From Methylocystaceae bacterium (GTDB lineage Bacteria > Pseudomonadota > Alphaproteobacteria > Rhizobiales > Beijerinckiaceae), in NCBI GenBank assembly GCA_009773555.1, contig WSXZ01000001.1, forward strand, positions 1-61,775: a DNA stretch of 61,775 nt, in the 5' to 3' direction. How positions within the stretch are numbered: position 1 is the stretch's first letter; each line of letters opens with the position of its first letter. The notes beneath the pieces were generated by a model. That model did not search any database, was not told the origin of the DNA, and worked only from the letters and a program-made list of their open reading frames with translations. Made by a program: the position numbers and the translations under genes. Shown here piece by piece: positions 1 through 8,888 of the stretch.

Positions 1-258
1 CGCCATGCGTCGCCTCCATCGCTATCGCGATGAAAGAATCATGCTCTCGCCGATTCGGGAATCCCGAACAGAATCGGAAAACAACGAACCCGCTCTAACG
101 GGTTGCCTGTGTCATTCCCGACGCGCGCGAAGCGAGCGATCGGGAATCCAGAGCAAGGCCAAAACTCATGGATTTATTCTGGATTCCCGGTCGGACCTTC
201 GGTCCGCCGGGAATGACACGCCAAATGAACTGATTAACGGGATCCGTGTAACTCGGGA
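1..258. other. Left-edge intergenic segment
   Basis: No gene is supported here. The open frame covering most of it is a by-product of a repeat. The segment holds a short palindrome (ttcgggaatcccgaa, about 56-70) followed by a full nested-palindrome repeat (111-218) directly downstream of the trpS stop. Whether the repeat also terminates trpS transcription cannot be decided by eye; there is no T-run typical of an intrinsic terminator. Confidence 0.6.
111..218. repeat. Nested palindromic repeat, family A, copy 1
   Basis: The outer arms are gtcattcccg at the left end and cgggaatgac at the right. The inner arms are cgggaatccaga and tctggattcccgg, so the unit can fold into a cruciform or long stem. 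A second copy with the same arms but a different centre lies at 8363-8470 between hisF and hisE. The small size, intergenic location and palindromic ends resemble REP-like or Rhizobium-type intergenic mosaic elements; no coding capacity is seen. Confidence 0.85.
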
Positions 259-1293
259 CTAACGCAAAAACCCAACAATATCCTTCACCGCATTCATGTT
301 CTCGCGGGCGATGGCGCGGGCGCGTTCGGCGCCGTCGCGCAGCACGCCGTCGACATAGCTCTCATCCTCGCGAATGCGGCGCATTTTGTCGGTGATCGGC
401 GCGAGCTTGGCGACGGCGAGATCGACGAGCGCGCTCTTGAAACTCGAGAAATTGGCGCCGCCGAATTCGCCGAGCACATCGGCCTTGCTGCGGCCCGAAA
501 GCGCCGCGAAGATGCCGACGAGATTATAGGCCTCGGGGCGCCCATCGAGGCCCTTTTCCTCGGAAGGCAGCGCGTCGGGATCGGTCTTCGCCTTCCTCAC
601 CTTCTGCGCGATCTGGTCGGCGTCGTCCGAGAGATTGATGCGCGAATAGTCCGAGGCGTCGGACTTCGACATTTTTTTCGTGCCGTCGCGCAGGCTCATC
701 ACCCGCGTCGCCGGGCCGGAAATCAGCGGCTCGGGCAGGGGAAAGAAGGCCTCCCCAAAGCCGTTGCGGGCGATCGACTCCGAGAAGTCGTTGTTGAATT
801 TTTGCGCGATGTCGCGCGCGAGTTCAAGGTGCTGCTTCTGGTCGTCGCCGACGGGCACATGCGTCGCGCGATAGATCAAAATGTCGGCGGCCATCAGCAC
901 CGGATAGTCGAGCAGGCCCATGGAGGCGTTCTCGCGATCCTTGCCGGCCTTGTCCTTGAACTGCGTCATGCGGTTGAGCCAACCGATGCGCGCGACGCAA
1001 TTCAACACCCAGGCGAGTTCGGCGTGCTCGGGCACCTGGCTCTGGTTGAAGACGATGTTTTCCTTGGGGTCGATGCCGCAGGCGATGAAGGCGGCGGCGA
1101 TCTCCCGCGTGTTCGCCTTCAGCGTGATCGGGTCCTGCGGCACCGTGATCGCATGCAGGTCGACGACGCAATACATGCAGTCGAAGTTCTTCTGCAGCTC
1201 GACGAATTTGACGATCGCGCCGAGATAGTTGCCGAGATGCAGATTGCCGGTGGACTGCACGCCCGAGAAGACGCGCTGAGGGAATGGGGACAT
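259..1293 (-). CDS. trpS: Tryptophanyl-tRNA synthetase
   Basis: This class I aminoacyl-tRNA synthetase charges tRNA-Trp with tryptophan in the cytoplasm using ATP. The 344-residue protein has the HIGH-type signature as HLGN (residues 19-22) and an intact KMSKS loop (about 207-211), and its length is normal for bacterial TrpS. An in-frame codon 20 residues upstream exists, but the family start is the methionine of [11 protein letters not shown], which I chose. It stands alone, transcribed away from the small membrane protein at 1471. A nested palindrome repeat lies just past its stop codon. Nothing about the protein looks unusual. Confidence 0.97.
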   Translation of the reverse strand: MSPFPQRVFSGVQSTGNLHLGNYLGAIVKFVELQKNFDCMYCVVDLHAITVPQDPITLKANTREIAAAFIACGIDPKENIVFNQSQVPEHAELAWVLNCVARIGWLNRMTQFKDKAGKDRENASMGLLDYPVLMAADILIYRATHVPVGDDQKQHLELARDIAQKFNNDFSESIARNGFGEAFFPLPEPLISGPATRVMSLRDGTKKMSKSDASDYSRINLSDDADQIAQKVRKAKTDPDALPSEEKGLDGRPEAYNLVGIFAALSGRSKADVLGEFGGANFSSFKSALVDLAVAKLAPITDKMRRIREDESYVDGVLRDGAERARAIARENMNAVKDIVGFLR

Positions 1294-1470
1294 GTGATCG
1301 GCCAAGGTTTTGGGTTTGGCCGGTCTTATGGCGAGAAGCGGGGGCTGAGGCAAGTGCGGAGCAAAAGGAATATCTTTTTTGCGATCCGAGGTGAAAAATA
1401 TAGGCTCATGATAAGACAGTTTCTACACGTTTGATCGGAACTCATCCGACCGAAGAAGGGCGAAAGAATA

Positions 1471-2007
1471 ATGTCCAATGCTAAAACGGACGTTGTTGCA
1501 CCCGAACGCTACACAGGATCGCCTCACATTTTGCTACTACTAAATGTGCTCCTGAGCGGCACAATGACTGGAGCTTCCATCTACGCATTAATGGAGGTTG
1601 CCTCTCGAGGCGGAGACATTTGGGACGCGGGTTTGGTCCTGATTGTCGGCGCCGGCGCCTTTGGCTCGAGCGTCTTGTTTAGTCTCTGGGTCCTGATGCA
1701 TCCCGCTGCGTTGGATTTGTACAGCGAAGGCTTCACGCTTGCAGCTAGATGGACATTGGCGCCGAAAAAGGTGGCGTGGCGCGACATCGACCAGTTTTTT
1801 GTTTATAAAGACAAAATGTCCAAAACGGTCGTCTACAATTTCGCGCCCGGGAAGGCGCCGGGCAGCCTAATTACAAATCTCAATCGCACCCATGGATTCG
1901 AGGGGTGGCTACCACTTGGATGGCGATTGACACCTGAAGAAATGGTTGAGCGCCTCAACGCCTATCGAGCGCGCGCCCTCGCCGCGCAAGACAAGTTCAC
2001 AAAATAA
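1471..2007 (+). CDS. Small membrane protein with a PH-like C-terminal region (hypothetical)
   Basis: The protein has 178 residues. Two hydrophobic segments (about 20-45 and 53-76) probably form a membrane hairpin. They are followed by about 90 soluble residues with alternating strands ([14 protein letters not shown], then [11 protein letters not shown]) that resemble the bacterial PH-like domains found after two membrane helices. I do not recognise a characterised family and assign no function. The gene has visibly lower GC than its neighbours, and its last 11 bases overlap the end of hslU on the other strand. That makes it a probable insertion between trpS and the conserved hslU-hslV pair. 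The start is the ATG preceded by gaag. Confidence 0.75.
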   Translation: MSNAKTDVVAPERYTGSPHILLLLNVLLSGTMTGASIYALMEVASRGGDIWDAGLVLIVGAGAFGSSVLFSLWVLMHPAALDLYSEGFTLAARWTLAPKKVAWRDIDQFFVYKDKMSKTVVYNFAPGKAPGSLITNLNRTHGFEGWLPLGWRLTPEEMVERLNAYRARALAAQDKFTK

Positions 2008-3301
2008 ACCGGCTCAAATCCCTGTTCCTCGCCAGATCGCCGATATGCTCCTCGACATAGGCGCCGTCGATCACGACACTGTCGCCCGCGCGGTCCGACG
2101 CCGAGAAACTGATGTCGTCGAGCACGCGCTCCATCACCGTTTGCAGACGCCGCGCGCCGATGTTCTCGACCGAGGTGTTCACCTGCACGGCGACTTTGGC
2201 GATCGCATCGACGGCGGACGGCGCGAATTCGAGCGTCATGCCTTCGGTGCCCAGCAGCGCTGAATATTGTTTCGTCAGGCAGGCCTCGGTTTCGGTCAGA
2301 ATGCGGCGGAAGTCGTCTTCGTTGAGCGAGGCGAGTTCGACGCGAATCGGCAGGCGCCCCTGCAGTTCCGGCAGCAGGTCTGAAGGCTTCGCCACATGGA
2401 AGGCGCCGGAGGCGATGAACAGCACATGGTCAGTCTTCACCGTTCCATGTTTCGTCGCGACGGTCGTGCCTTCGATCAGCGGCAGTAGGTCGCGCTGCAC
2501 GCCTTCGCGCGAAACATCGGCGCCGCCGCGGCCTTCGCGCGCGCAGATCTTGTCCATCTCGTCGATGAAGACGATGCCGTTGTTTTCGACCTCGTGGATC
2601 GCCTCACGGACGCTCGCTTCCTGATCGATCAGCTTGTCGCTCTCTTCGGCGATCAGAGGTCCCTGCGCCTCTTTGACCGAGAGTTTGCGCGGCTTGCCGC
2701 GCTGCATCGCCTTGCCGAAAATATCGCCGAGCGAAAAGGCGGAGACGCTGGCGCCGGGCATGTTCGGCAGTTCGAACATTGGCATCGAGGAGCCCGACTG
2801 CGTCAGCTCGACTTCGATTTCCTTGTCGTCGAGTTCGCCCGCGCGCAGGCGGCGCCGAAACGTTTCACGCGTGCCGGGCGACGCGGCGGGCCCCACCAGC
2901 GCGTCGAGCGTGCGCTCTTCGGCCGCTTGCTGCGCGCGCGCCTGCACGTCCTTACGGCGGCGCTCCTTGACCATCAGGATGGCGACCTCGACCAGATCGC
3001 GCACAATCTGTTCGACGTCGCGGCCGACATAGCCGACCTCGGTGAATTTCGTCGCTTCGACTTTGATGAAGGGCGCATTGGCGAGACGCGCGAGACGGCG
3101 GGCGATCTCGGTCTTGCCGCAGCCTGTCGGGCCGATCATCAAGATGTTCTTGGGCAGCACTTCTTCGCGCATCTGGCCTTCGAGCTGCAGCCGCCGCCAG
3201 CGGTTGCGCAGCGCGATGGCGACGGCGCGCTTGGCGTCGCTTTGTCCAACGATGTAGCGATCAAGTTCGGAAACGATCTCGCGCGGCGAGAAGTCGGCCA
3301 T
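1997..3301 (-). CDS. hslU: ATP-dependent protease ATPase subunit HslU
   Basis: HslU is the AAA+ unfoldase that forms a hexameric ring on HslV and feeds it misfolded or regulatory proteins. The 434-residue protein starts with the family N-terminus, carries the Walker A motif GPTGCGKT at 57-64 and the Walker B motif VFIDEMDKI near 240, includes the family's intermediate domain, and ends with the short C-terminal tail (SRFIL) that inserts into HslV to activate it. It follows hslV by 84 bases on the same strand, and the gap contains an inverted repeat. The 3' end overlaps the convergent gene at 1471-2007 by 11 bases. Confidence 0.98.
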   Translation of the reverse strand: MADFSPREIVSELDRYIVGQSDAKRAVAIALRNRWRRLQLEGQMREEVLPKNILMIGPTGCGKTEIARRLARLANAPFIKVEATKFTEVGYVGRDVEQIVRDLVEVAILMVKERRRKDVQARAQQAAEERTLDALVGPAASPGTRETFRRRLRAGELDDKEIEVELTQSGSSMPMFELPNMPGASVSAFSLGDIFGKAMQRGKPRKLSVKEAQGPLIAEESDKLIDQEASVREAIHEVENNGIVFIDEMDKICAREGRGGADVSREGVQRDLLPLIEGTTVATKHGTVKTDHVLFIASGAFHVAKPSDLLPELQGRLPIRVELASLNEDDFRRILTETEACLTKQYSALLGTEGMTLEFAPSAVDAIAKVAVQVNTSVENIGARRLQTVMERVLDDISFSASDRAGDSVVIDGAYVEEHIGDLARNRDLSRFIL

Positions 3302-3385
3302 GGTCAGTTCCTTCGGAACGGCAGTCCGCAGTCGGCGTTCGGCAGTCGGACGATCCTAGCTGCCGACCAACGACTGCCGAATGCC
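3302..3385. repeat. Inverted repeat between hslV and hslU
   Basis: The gap contains ttcggcagtcg (about 3341) and its reverse complement cgactgccgaa (about 3372), with further partial copies (ggcagtc, gcagtcgg, gctgccga) between and before them. On the hslVU transcript this would fold into a hairpin between the two cistrons. It may set the ratio of protease to ATPase or protect mRNA ends; the role is inference. Confidence 0.6.
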
Positions 3386-3949
3386 CTAGATCTTTTCCAC
3401 CACCACATTCTGGTTGGTGTAGACGCAAATTTCGGAGGCGATCACCATCGCCCGTCGCGCGATTGTTTCGGCGTCGAGGGACGAATCGAGCAGGGCCCGC
3501 CCGGCGGCGAGCGCGAAATTTCCGCCCGAGCCGATCGCGGCCACCGCGCCCTCGCCGGTGCCTTCCGGCTCAAGCACGTCGCCCGAGCCGGTGAGCACGA
3601 GGCCGACGCTCTTGTCGGCGACGAGCATCATCGCTTCGAGGCGCCGCAGATAGCGGTCCATGCGCCAGTCCTTGGCGAGTTCGACGCAGGCGCGCATCAA
3701 TTGTCCGGGATATTGTTCGAGCTTCGATTCAAGCCGTTCGAAGAGCGTGAAGGCGTCGGCGGTCGCGCCGGCGAAACCGGCAATCACGTCGCCCTTGCCA
3801 AGACGGCGCACTTTCTTGGCGTTGCCCTTCATGATCGTCTGGCCGAGGCTAACCTGGCCGTCGCCGGCGATCACCGTTTCTCCGGCTTTCTTGACGAGGA
3901 TGATTGTCGTCGCGTGCATGGCCGCAAAGCGGTGTTGTTCGCTATCCAT
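3386..3949 (-). CDS. hslV: ATP-dependent protease peptidase subunit HslV
   Basis: HslV is a proteasome-like threonine peptidase that forms a double hexamer capped by HslU. The sequence has the catalytic-threonine start region ATTIILV. With the chosen ATG the nucleophile is Thr14, so a 13-residue propeptide would be removed. An alternative ATG at 3919 would leave a shorter leader. [15 protein letters not shown] and the C-terminal [12 protein letters not shown] are typical of the family. The 187-residue length is normal for alphaproteobacteria. The gene leads the hslV-hslU pair and has a candidate heat-shock promoter just upstream. Confidence 0.96.
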   Translation of the reverse strand: MDSEQHRFAAMHATTIILVKKAGETVIAGDGQVSLGQTIMKGNAKKVRRLGKGDVIAGFAGATADAFTLFERLESKLEQYPGQLMRACVELAKDWRMDRYLRRLEAMMLVADKSVGLVLTGSGDVLEPEGTGEGAVAAIGSGGNFALAAGRALLDSSLDAETIARRAMVIASEICVYTNQNVVVEKI

Positions 3950-3977
3950 TCGCCGTATCCAGCCTGAGATGTCCAGC

Positions 3978-4010
3978 CGATGTAAGGTTTGGCGGCGATT
4001 TGAGCAAGGG
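3978..4010 (-). promoter_or_regulatory. Candidate sigma-32 (heat-shock) promoter for hslVU
   Basis: Reading the minus strand, CTTG (4008-4005) is followed after 18 bases by CTTACAT. This resembles the alphaproteobacterial heat-shock pattern CTTG-N17/18-CYTATNT with one mismatch. Transcription would begin roughly 20-25 bases before the hslV ATG. Heat-shock control of hslVU is well known in other proteobacteria; the site was found by eye and is unproven. Confidence 0.4.
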
Positions 4011-4078
4011 CGGAGCGGCGACGGGGCAGCCGCGCAATTCGCCCGTCGGGCTCGGATTTGATGCAAGACTCACTCGAC

Positions 4079-4725
4079 TCACTCGCGCGGCGCGCCGGCG
4101 AGCGGCGCGGGAAAATCCAGGATCTCGCGCGTATAGGTCTCATGCACCTCGGAAAGTGGACGTTGATCGCGCCCATAGACGACGGCCGTGTGCTCGAAGA
4201 GGTCGTGCGGAAGGGAGAGCGCGCCGCTGGCCTTTTCAGGCGAGGCAGGCGGGAGGGCCGAGAGCTCCCAGCCCTCGGGCAAGGGCGACCAGCGCATCTT
4301 CATGTCGATGGTGCGACGGAACGGCTGCAGCGGCGCGATGGCCTTGCCGAAGGGCGTTTCCGTCGTCTCCAGCGTGCGGTTCATTTCGTCGGAAAGCCGC
4401 CCAGGCACGTACCAATTGTCGGCCTCAGCTGCACGCGCCGGTATTTCACCGGCTCCGCGTCGGCGACGTCGAGCCGCCGGCGCGTCTCAGCGCTCGGCTG
4501 CTGCTCGATTCCAGCGACGCGGCGGGCGACGATCTTGGGCTCCGCGGACATTTTGTGATCGGCGCACCACTTTTCGAGCGTCGCCGTGGCGCTGCGGCTT
4601 GCGAGCAGGGAGGCGTTGAGCGTTTGCATGAGCGCCAGCGCTTCGATGCGCGGCACGAAGCCGTCCCGCGCCGGAACAGACATTGAAGCCGCCGCGAGCA
4701 GCGCGAAACCGAGCCTAAGTCGCAT
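4079..4725 (-). pseudogene. Frameshifted UbiC-like (chorismate lyase fold) exported protein
   Basis: Two overlapping frames encode consecutive parts of one protein. The N-terminal part starts at the ATG at 4725 behind a good aaggag site, has a signal-peptide-like start ([19 protein letters not shown]), and runs through EPVKYRRVQL. The C-terminal part resumes as ADNWYVPGRLSDEMN and ends with SEVHETYTREIL. The break lies at about 4424-4428. Chorismate-lyase-like proteins carry roughly ten more residues between the RRV strand and the ADNWYVP segment, so a small deletion plus frameshift is the simplest reading. In the first frame translation ends in 15 unrelated residues. A sequencing error cannot explain the missing residues but could explain the frame. 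The original activity is unknown. Confidence 0.7.
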
Positions 4726-5115
4726 GTTATAAGTCTCCTTGCGCCCTGCGGAGCGGCAAATTCTCGCCACGACTTCGCGATCTATTCCTCCCCACGGCCG
4801 AAGTCGCCGCCGGTGCGGCATTTAGCGTCTTCTTCATGCGTTGTCGCGAAGCTACAAACGCCTTCCGGCGTCGGACATTGCCGTGGTTGCGCTTGGGTGA
4901 GGAATCAGCGCGAACATATGGACCATTCTCTTCTTTTGTTTAGGCCAATTTGGTTTAGGCCGATTTGCCGACAAACAAGAGTGAGTTGGCGCGCATCTCG
5001 CTTCTCCTTGACGCCCAAGCAGTTCGGGTGGCGAATCCAAGGCGGAGTTGCTACAAGCTGGCCGCTTGCGGCCAAAGTCGCCGGAACGCCGGCAGGGCCC
5101 AAGAAAAGGCAGGAA
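4726..5115. other. Divergent intergenic region upstream of hisB
   Basis: About 390 bases separate the UbiC-like pseudogene from hisB. The only structure I see is an exact-length tandem repeat of a 15-base unit (4938-4952 and 4953-4967, gtttaggccaatttg then gtttaggccgatttg, one mismatch). The hisB promoter must lie here or in the last 100 bases, but no convincing -35/-10 pair is visible. A long frame continuing upstream from hisB has no protein-like composition. Confidence 0.5.
4938..4967. repeat. 15-base tandem direct repeat upstream of hisB
   Basis: Two adjacent copies of a gtttaggcc-atttg unit differ at one position. They lie about 150 bases before the hisB start, where an operator could sit. 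No known regulator site is recognised, and the repeat may have no function. Confidence 0.6.
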
Positions 5116-5712
5116 ATGCGCAGCGCGACGATCGAGCGCAACACCAAGGAAACCAAAATCTCGGTCACCGTCGACCTCGACGGGGACGGCCGCTCGGATA
5201 TATCGACCGGCGTGGGGTTTTTCGATCATATGCTCGACCAGATTGCGCGTCATGCGCCGCTGGATCTTGCCGTGCGCGCTGAGGGCGATCTGCACATCGA
5301 CGGCCATCACACGGTCGAGGACGTCGGCATCGCCGTGGGCCAGGCGGTGGATCGCGCGCTTGGAGACCGCAAGGGCATTTCCCGCTATGGCGACGCGCAT
5401 GTGCCGCTCGACGAGGCCCTGACCCGCGTCGTCGTGGACGTTTCGGGGCGGCCCTTTCTCGTTTACGAGGTCGCCTTTCCGGCGCAGCGGATCGGCGGCT
5501 TTGACACCGAGCTGATGCGCGAATTCTTCCAGGCCTTTGCGGTTCACGCCCGCGTCGGGCTGCACATTGAATGTCTGCGCGGCGTCAACAGCCACCATAT
5601 CGCCGAGAGCGCCTTCAAGGGCTTCGCGCGCGCCTTCGGCAAGGCGGTGGCGATCGATCCGCGCCGCACGCAGGGGGAAGCGCCTTCCACCAAGGGAACG
5701 CTCACCGCCTGA
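5116..5712 (+). CDS. hisB: Imidazoleglycerol-phosphate dehydratase
   Basis: HisB removes water from imidazole glycerol phosphate to give imidazole acetol phosphate, the sixth step of histidine synthesis. The 198-residue, single-function form shows the metal-binding signatures [13 protein letters not shown] and the second His cluster [15 protein letters not shown], with [15 protein letters not shown] before them. The start is ATG 5116, preceded by gcagga; the longer upstream frame is not conserved-looking. It is the first gene of the run hisB-DUF2628-hisH-hisA-hisF-hisE-coaA, whose members mostly overlap by a few bases, so they are probably cotranscribed. Confidence 0.97.
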   Translation: MRSATIERNTKETKISVTVDLDGDGRSDISTGVGFFDHMLDQIARHAPLDLAVRAEGDLHIDGHHTVEDVGIAVGQAVDRALGDRKGISRYGDAHVPLDEALTRVVVDVSGRPFLVYEVAFPAQRIGGFDTELMREFFQAFAVHARVGLHIECLRGVNSHHIAESAFKGFARAFGKAVAIDPRRTQGEAPSTKGTLTA

Positions 5713-5746
5713 AAAAAGGCGGGTGACGCCGACGAGGGGACGGCCG

Positions 5747-6172
5747 ATGGCGATATTCACTATTTATTTTCCGCGCATGGCGCCGGGCCAGCTTCCCGCG
5801 CCGGACAAGATCGTCTTCTTGCGCGACGGGTTTTCCTGGCCGGCCTTTATTTTCGGTCCGTTCTGGCTGGCGTGGCGGCGCGCCTGGCTGGTCGCGGTCC
5901 TCTGGACGCTTCTTCTCGTCGCCTTGGCGCTTATCGCCTGGCAGCTGCGGGTGTCGCGCGACGCGATGTCCTGGCTGACGCTCGGGCTCGCTGTCTGGCT
6001 CGGTTTTGAGGGGGAGCGGCTCGTCGGCTGGAATATGGCGCGTCGCGGCTATGTCGAGCAGGATCTCGTCATTGCCGATGACCTCGATGAGGCGGAGGCG
6101 GCCTACTTCCACCGCCATCGCCCGTCTCAGCCGATCGCGAAAGACCATGTCGCTGGGGAGCCCGCTCCTTGA
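5747..6172 (+). CDS. DUF2628 family membrane protein
   Basis: This 141-residue protein has the DUF2628 pattern: a short soluble start (FTIYFPR), an aromatic [21 protein letters not shown] segment, two or three transmembrane helices (about 43-68 and 75-92), and an acidic, His-rich tail after [12 protein letters not shown]. The family sits between hisB and hisH in many Hyphomicrobiales. Its biochemical role is unknown and there is no evidence that it acts in histidine synthesis. It starts 34 bases after hisB, and its stop codon overlaps the hisH start. Confidence 0.88.
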   Translation: MAIFTIYFPRMAPGQLPAPDKIVFLRDGFSWPAFIFGPFWLAWRRAWLVAVLWTLLLVALALIAWQLRVSRDAMSWLTLGLAVWLGFEGERLVGWNMARRGYVEQDLVIADDLDEAEAAYFHRHRPSQPIAKDHVAGEPAP

Positions 6173-6819
6173 CGACCGCGATCATCGACTATGGGTCGGG
6201 CAATCTGCATTCCGCCTTGAAAGCCTTTGAGCGCGCCGCCCGCGAGTCGCATGCGCAAGGCGACATTTGCGTCACCAGTGATCCTGGCGTCGTGCGCGCC
6301 GCCGAGCGCGTCGTGCTGCCGGGCGTCGGCGCTTTCGCTGATTGTCGCCGCGGCCTGATGGCGATCGAGGGTCTTTACGCCGCCCTGCAAGAGGCGGTCA
6401 TCGACCGCGGCCGGCCGTTCTTAGGGATTTGCGTCGGCATGCAGCTCATGGGCGCGCGCGGCCTTGAACATGGCGAAACGCCTGGCCTCGGCTGGATTTC
6501 GGGAGACGTCGCGGCGATCGAGCCTGCGGATCCTTCGCTGAAAATCCCGCATATGGGCTGGAATACGCTGACGCTGAGCCGGGAACATCCGCTCTTTGCC
6601 GGCGTGCCGACGGGAGAGCGCGGATTGCACGCCTATTTCGTCCATTCGTTTCAGCTGACGCCGGCGTCGCCGGACCACATCCTGGCGACGACCGACTATG
6701 GCGCGCCGCTCACCGCGGCCGTGGCGCGCGACAATCTCGTCGGCGTGCAATTTCATCCCGAAAAAAGCCAGAGGCTGGGCCTAGCGTTGATCGGCAATTT
6801 CCTGAGGTGGCGTCCGTGA
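6169..6819 (+). CDS. hisH: Imidazole glycerol phosphate synthase, glutaminase subunit
   Basis: HisH releases ammonia from glutamine and passes it to HisF. The 216-residue class I amidotransferase has the nucleophile Cys88 in [12 protein letters not shown] and the His/Glu pair in [11 protein letters not shown] near the C-terminus. The start is a TTG whose last two bases belong to the TGA stop of the DUF2628 gene. It is supported by a ggggag site nine bases upstream, which points to translational coupling. Its own stop overlaps the hisA start in the same manner. Confidence 0.97.
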   Translation: MTTAIIDYGSGNLHSALKAFERAARESHAQGDICVTSDPGVVRAAERVVLPGVGAFADCRRGLMAIEGLYAALQEAVIDRGRPFLGICVGMQLMGARGLEHGETPGLGWISGDVAAIEPADPSLKIPHMGWNTLTLSREHPLFAGVPTGERGLHAYFVHSFQLTPASPDHILATTDYGAPLTAAVARDNLVGVQFHPEKSQRLGLALIGNFLRWRP

Positions 6820-7562
6820 TTCTGTTTCCCGCAATCGATTTGAAGGAAGGTCAGTGCGTGCGCCTCGCGCAGGGCGATATGGACCGCGCGACCGTGTTCA
6901 ATGACGATCCCGCCGAGCAGGCGCGCGCTTTCCAGCGAGTCGGTTTCGAATATCTGCATGTCGTCGATCTCGACGGCGCCTTCGCCGGCGCGCCGCGCAA
7001 CGCCCAGGCGGTCGAATCCATTCTCGCCGCGCTGACGATTCCCGTGCAGCTTGGGGGCGGCATTCGCGACATGCGCACGCTGTCCTGCTGGTTGGACAAA
7101 GGCGTCGCGCGCGTCATCATCGGCACGGCGGCCGTCAAAGACCCGTCTTTCGTGCGCGAGGCGGCGCGCCTTCACCCGGGCCGCGTCGCCGTAGGGGTCG
7201 ACGCCAAGAATGGTTTTGTCGCCGTCGACGGCTGGGCGCGCGCCACGCGCATGTCGGCGCTCGATCTTGGCAAGAGCTTCGAAGACGCGGGGGTGAGCGC
7301 CATCATCTACACCGACATCTCGCGCGACGGCATTTTGACCGGCCTCAACATCGAGGCGACTTTGGCGCTCGCCGACGCCTTGACGATACCCGTCATCGCC
7401 TCCGGCGGCCTCGCGTCGCTCGCCGATGTGGAGCGGCTGCTGCAGCCCGACTGCCGCAAGCTCGCCGGCGCCATTACCGGACGGGCGCTTTACGACGGGC
7501 GTCTCGATCCGGGGCAGGCATTGGCGATGATCCGCGCGCGCGCGGCGACCGAGAACGCGTGA
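6816..7562 (+). CDS. hisA: Phosphoribosylformimino-5-aminoimidazole carboxamide ribotide isomerase
   Basis: HisA is the (beta/alpha)8-barrel isomerase that opens the ribose ring of ProFAR in step four of histidine synthesis. The 248-residue protein begins [16 protein letters not shown]. It has the catalytic Asp8 in the first strand and a second in [11 protein letters not shown], with phosphate-binding glycine loops at GGGIRD and ASGGL. The GTG at 6816 overlaps the hisH TGA and has tgaggtgg six bases before it. A GTG nine bases earlier would add three residues and is less likely. Confidence 0.97.
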   Translation: MILFPAIDLKEGQCVRLAQGDMDRATVFNDDPAEQARAFQRVGFEYLHVVDLDGAFAGAPRNAQAVESILAALTIPVQLGGGIRDMRTLSCWLDKGVARVIIGTAAVKDPSFVREAARLHPGRVAVGVDAKNGFVAVDGWARATRMSALDLGKSFEDAGVSAIIYTDISRDGILTGLNIEATLALADALTIPVIASGGLASLADVERLLQPDCRKLAGAITGRALYDGRLDPGQALAMIRARAATENA

Positions 7563-8338
7563 TGCTGAAGGCGCGCGTCATTCCCTGCCTTGACGTGAAA
7601 GGAGGACGCGTCGTCAAAGGCGTCAATTTCATCGATCTGCGCGACGCCGGCGATCCGGTCGAATGCGCCATCGCCTATGACGCCGCCGGCGCCGACGAAC
7701 TCTGCTTTCTTGACATCACCGCAAGCCATGAAGACCGCGGCATTCTGCTCGACGTCGTGCAGCGCACGGCGGAAGCCTGCTTCATGCCGCTGACCGTCGG
7801 CGGCGGCGTGCGCACGCTGGACGACATCCGCAATCTGCTGCTCGCCGGCGCCGACAAGGTCTCGATCAATTCCGCGGCCGTCGCCAATCCCGGCTTCGTT
7901 CGCGAAGCGTCGGAAAAATTCGGCGCGCAATGCATCGTTGTGGCCATTGACGCCAAGCGCGCAGCCGAGGGACGCTGGGAAATCTTCACCCATGGCGGGC
8001 GGCGCGCAACGGGGATCGACGCAGTGCAATTTGCGCGCGATGTCAGCGACCTCGGCGCAGGCGAAATCCTGCTGACCTCGATGGACCGCGACGGCACAAA
8101 GAGCGGCTTCGACATCGCGCTGACGCGGGCCGTCGCCGACGCGGTGCAGGTGCCGGTCATCGCCTCGGGCGGGGTCGGAACGCTCGACCATCTCGTCGCC
8201 GGCGTCAAGGAAGGCCATGCGAGCGCCGTGCTTGCCGCTTCGATTTTCCATTTCGGCGAATATTCGATCCCGCAGGCGAAGCTTCACATGGCGGCTGCCG
8301 GGCTGCCGATGCGCCTCGATGGCCTGGAGGCGATGTGA
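7562..8338 (+). CDS. hisF: Imidazole glycerol phosphate synthase, cyclase subunit
   Basis: HisF uses ammonia delivered by HisH to turn PRFAR into imidazole glycerol phosphate and AICAR. AICAR is also a purine intermediate, so this step connects to purH elsewhere in the window. The 258-residue barrel begins [20 protein letters not shown] with catalytic Asp11 and has the second Asp in [13 protein letters not shown]. The ATG shares its first base with the hisA stop codon (TGATG). After hisF the tight spacing of the operon is broken by two repeat elements before hisE. Confidence 0.98.
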   Translation: MLKARVIPCLDVKGGRVVKGVNFIDLRDAGDPVECAIAYDAAGADELCFLDITASHEDRGILLDVVQRTAEACFMPLTVGGGVRTLDDIRNLLLAGADKVSINSAAVANPGFVREASEKFGAQCIVVAIDAKRAAEGRWEIFTHGGRRATGIDAVQFARDVSDLGAGEILLTSMDRDGTKSGFDIALTRAVADAVQVPVIASGGVGTLDHLVAGVKEGHASAVLAASIFHFGEYSIPQAKLHMAAAGLPMRLDGLEAM

Positions 8339-8362
8339 TGGCGGCTGTTGAACGGATCGGAT

Positions 8363-8470
8363 GTCATTCCCGACGCGCGCAACGCGCGCGATCGGGAATC
8401 CAGAGCAAGACCAGTGGTCTTGCATTGGCCCTGGATTCCCGGTCAGGCATTCTGCCTGCCGGGAATGACA
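8363..8470. repeat. Nested palindromic repeat, family A, copy 2
   Basis: It has the same outer arms (gtcattcccg and cgggaatgac) and inner arms (cgggaatccagag and ctggattcccgg) as the copy at 111-218, with a different middle and a changed loop at each hairpin. It lies between hisF and hisE, immediately before a family B repeat, inside what is otherwise a continuous overlapping operon. Confidence 0.85.
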
Positions 8471-8520
8471 CGGCCCAAGCGATCGGCGTTTGCGGTTTTT
8501 CTGTCGTGCGCCGAGACTGC

Positions 8521-8559
8521 TCCCTCTCCCGCGCAGCGGGGGAGGGCTGGGGAGGGGGG
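8521..8559. repeat. Palindromic repeat, family B, half-unit
   Basis: A single hairpin, ccctctcccgc facing gcgggggaggg, is followed by ctggggagggggg. It matches the right half of the full element at 11566-11688. The hisE ATG lies about six bases after the final G-run, so the repeat itself provides the purine-rich ribosome-binding sequence of hisE. Confidence 0.8.
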
Positions 8560-8564
8560 CTGTC

Positions 8565-8888
8565 ATGACTTTCACGCTCGACGATCTCGCGGCGCTCATC
8601 AAATCACGCCGCGTGGATGACGCCTCGACCTCCTATACGAAAACCCTGCTCGACTCCGGAATGACGCGCATCGCCAAGAAATTCGGCGAAGAGGCGGTCG
8701 AAACGGTGATCGCGGCGATGGAGGACGACCGAAGCGCGCTCATCAACGAAGCCGCCGATACGCTCTATCATCTTCTCGTCATGCTCGAAGCGCGGAATAT
8801 TTCGCTCGGCGACGTGTTGCGCGAACTGGAGCGGCGCACGAAACAGTCCGGGCTCGCAGAGAAAGCCGCGCGCGGAGCAAAGGAATGA
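8565..8888 (+). CDS. hisE: Phosphoribosyl-ATP pyrophosphatase
   Basis: HisE hydrolyses phosphoribosyl-ATP to phosphoribosyl-AMP and pyrophosphate, step two of histidine synthesis. The 107-residue protein is an all-alpha MazG-fold enzyme. Its metal-binding acidic residues fall in [14 protein letters not shown] and [14 protein letters not shown]. The start at ATG 8565 gives the normal length. The upstream gap contains repeats, and the last one lends the gene its GGGGAGGGG sequence. The stop overlaps the coaA start by four bases (ATGA). Confidence 0.97.
   Translation: MTFTLDDLAALIKSRRVDDASTSYTKTLLDSGMTRIAKKFGEEAVETVIAAMEDDRSALINEAADTLYHLLVMLEARNISLGDVLRELERRTKQSGLAEKAARGAKE

Noticed and set aside
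5-262. 85-residue open frame at the left edge
   Set aside because: It runs through the family A palindrome and has repeat-derived, Arg/Ser-rich composition.
802-1434. 210-residue plus-strand frame opposite trpS
   Set aside because: It is antisense to the conserved trpS gene; GC-rich codon structure creates long mirror frames.
2594-3967. 457-residue plus-strand frame opposite hslU and hslV
   Set aside because: It spans two well-identified minus-strand genes and shows no family motif.
8335-8620. Short frames between hisF and hisE
   Set aside because: They consist of translated repeat sequence from families A and B.
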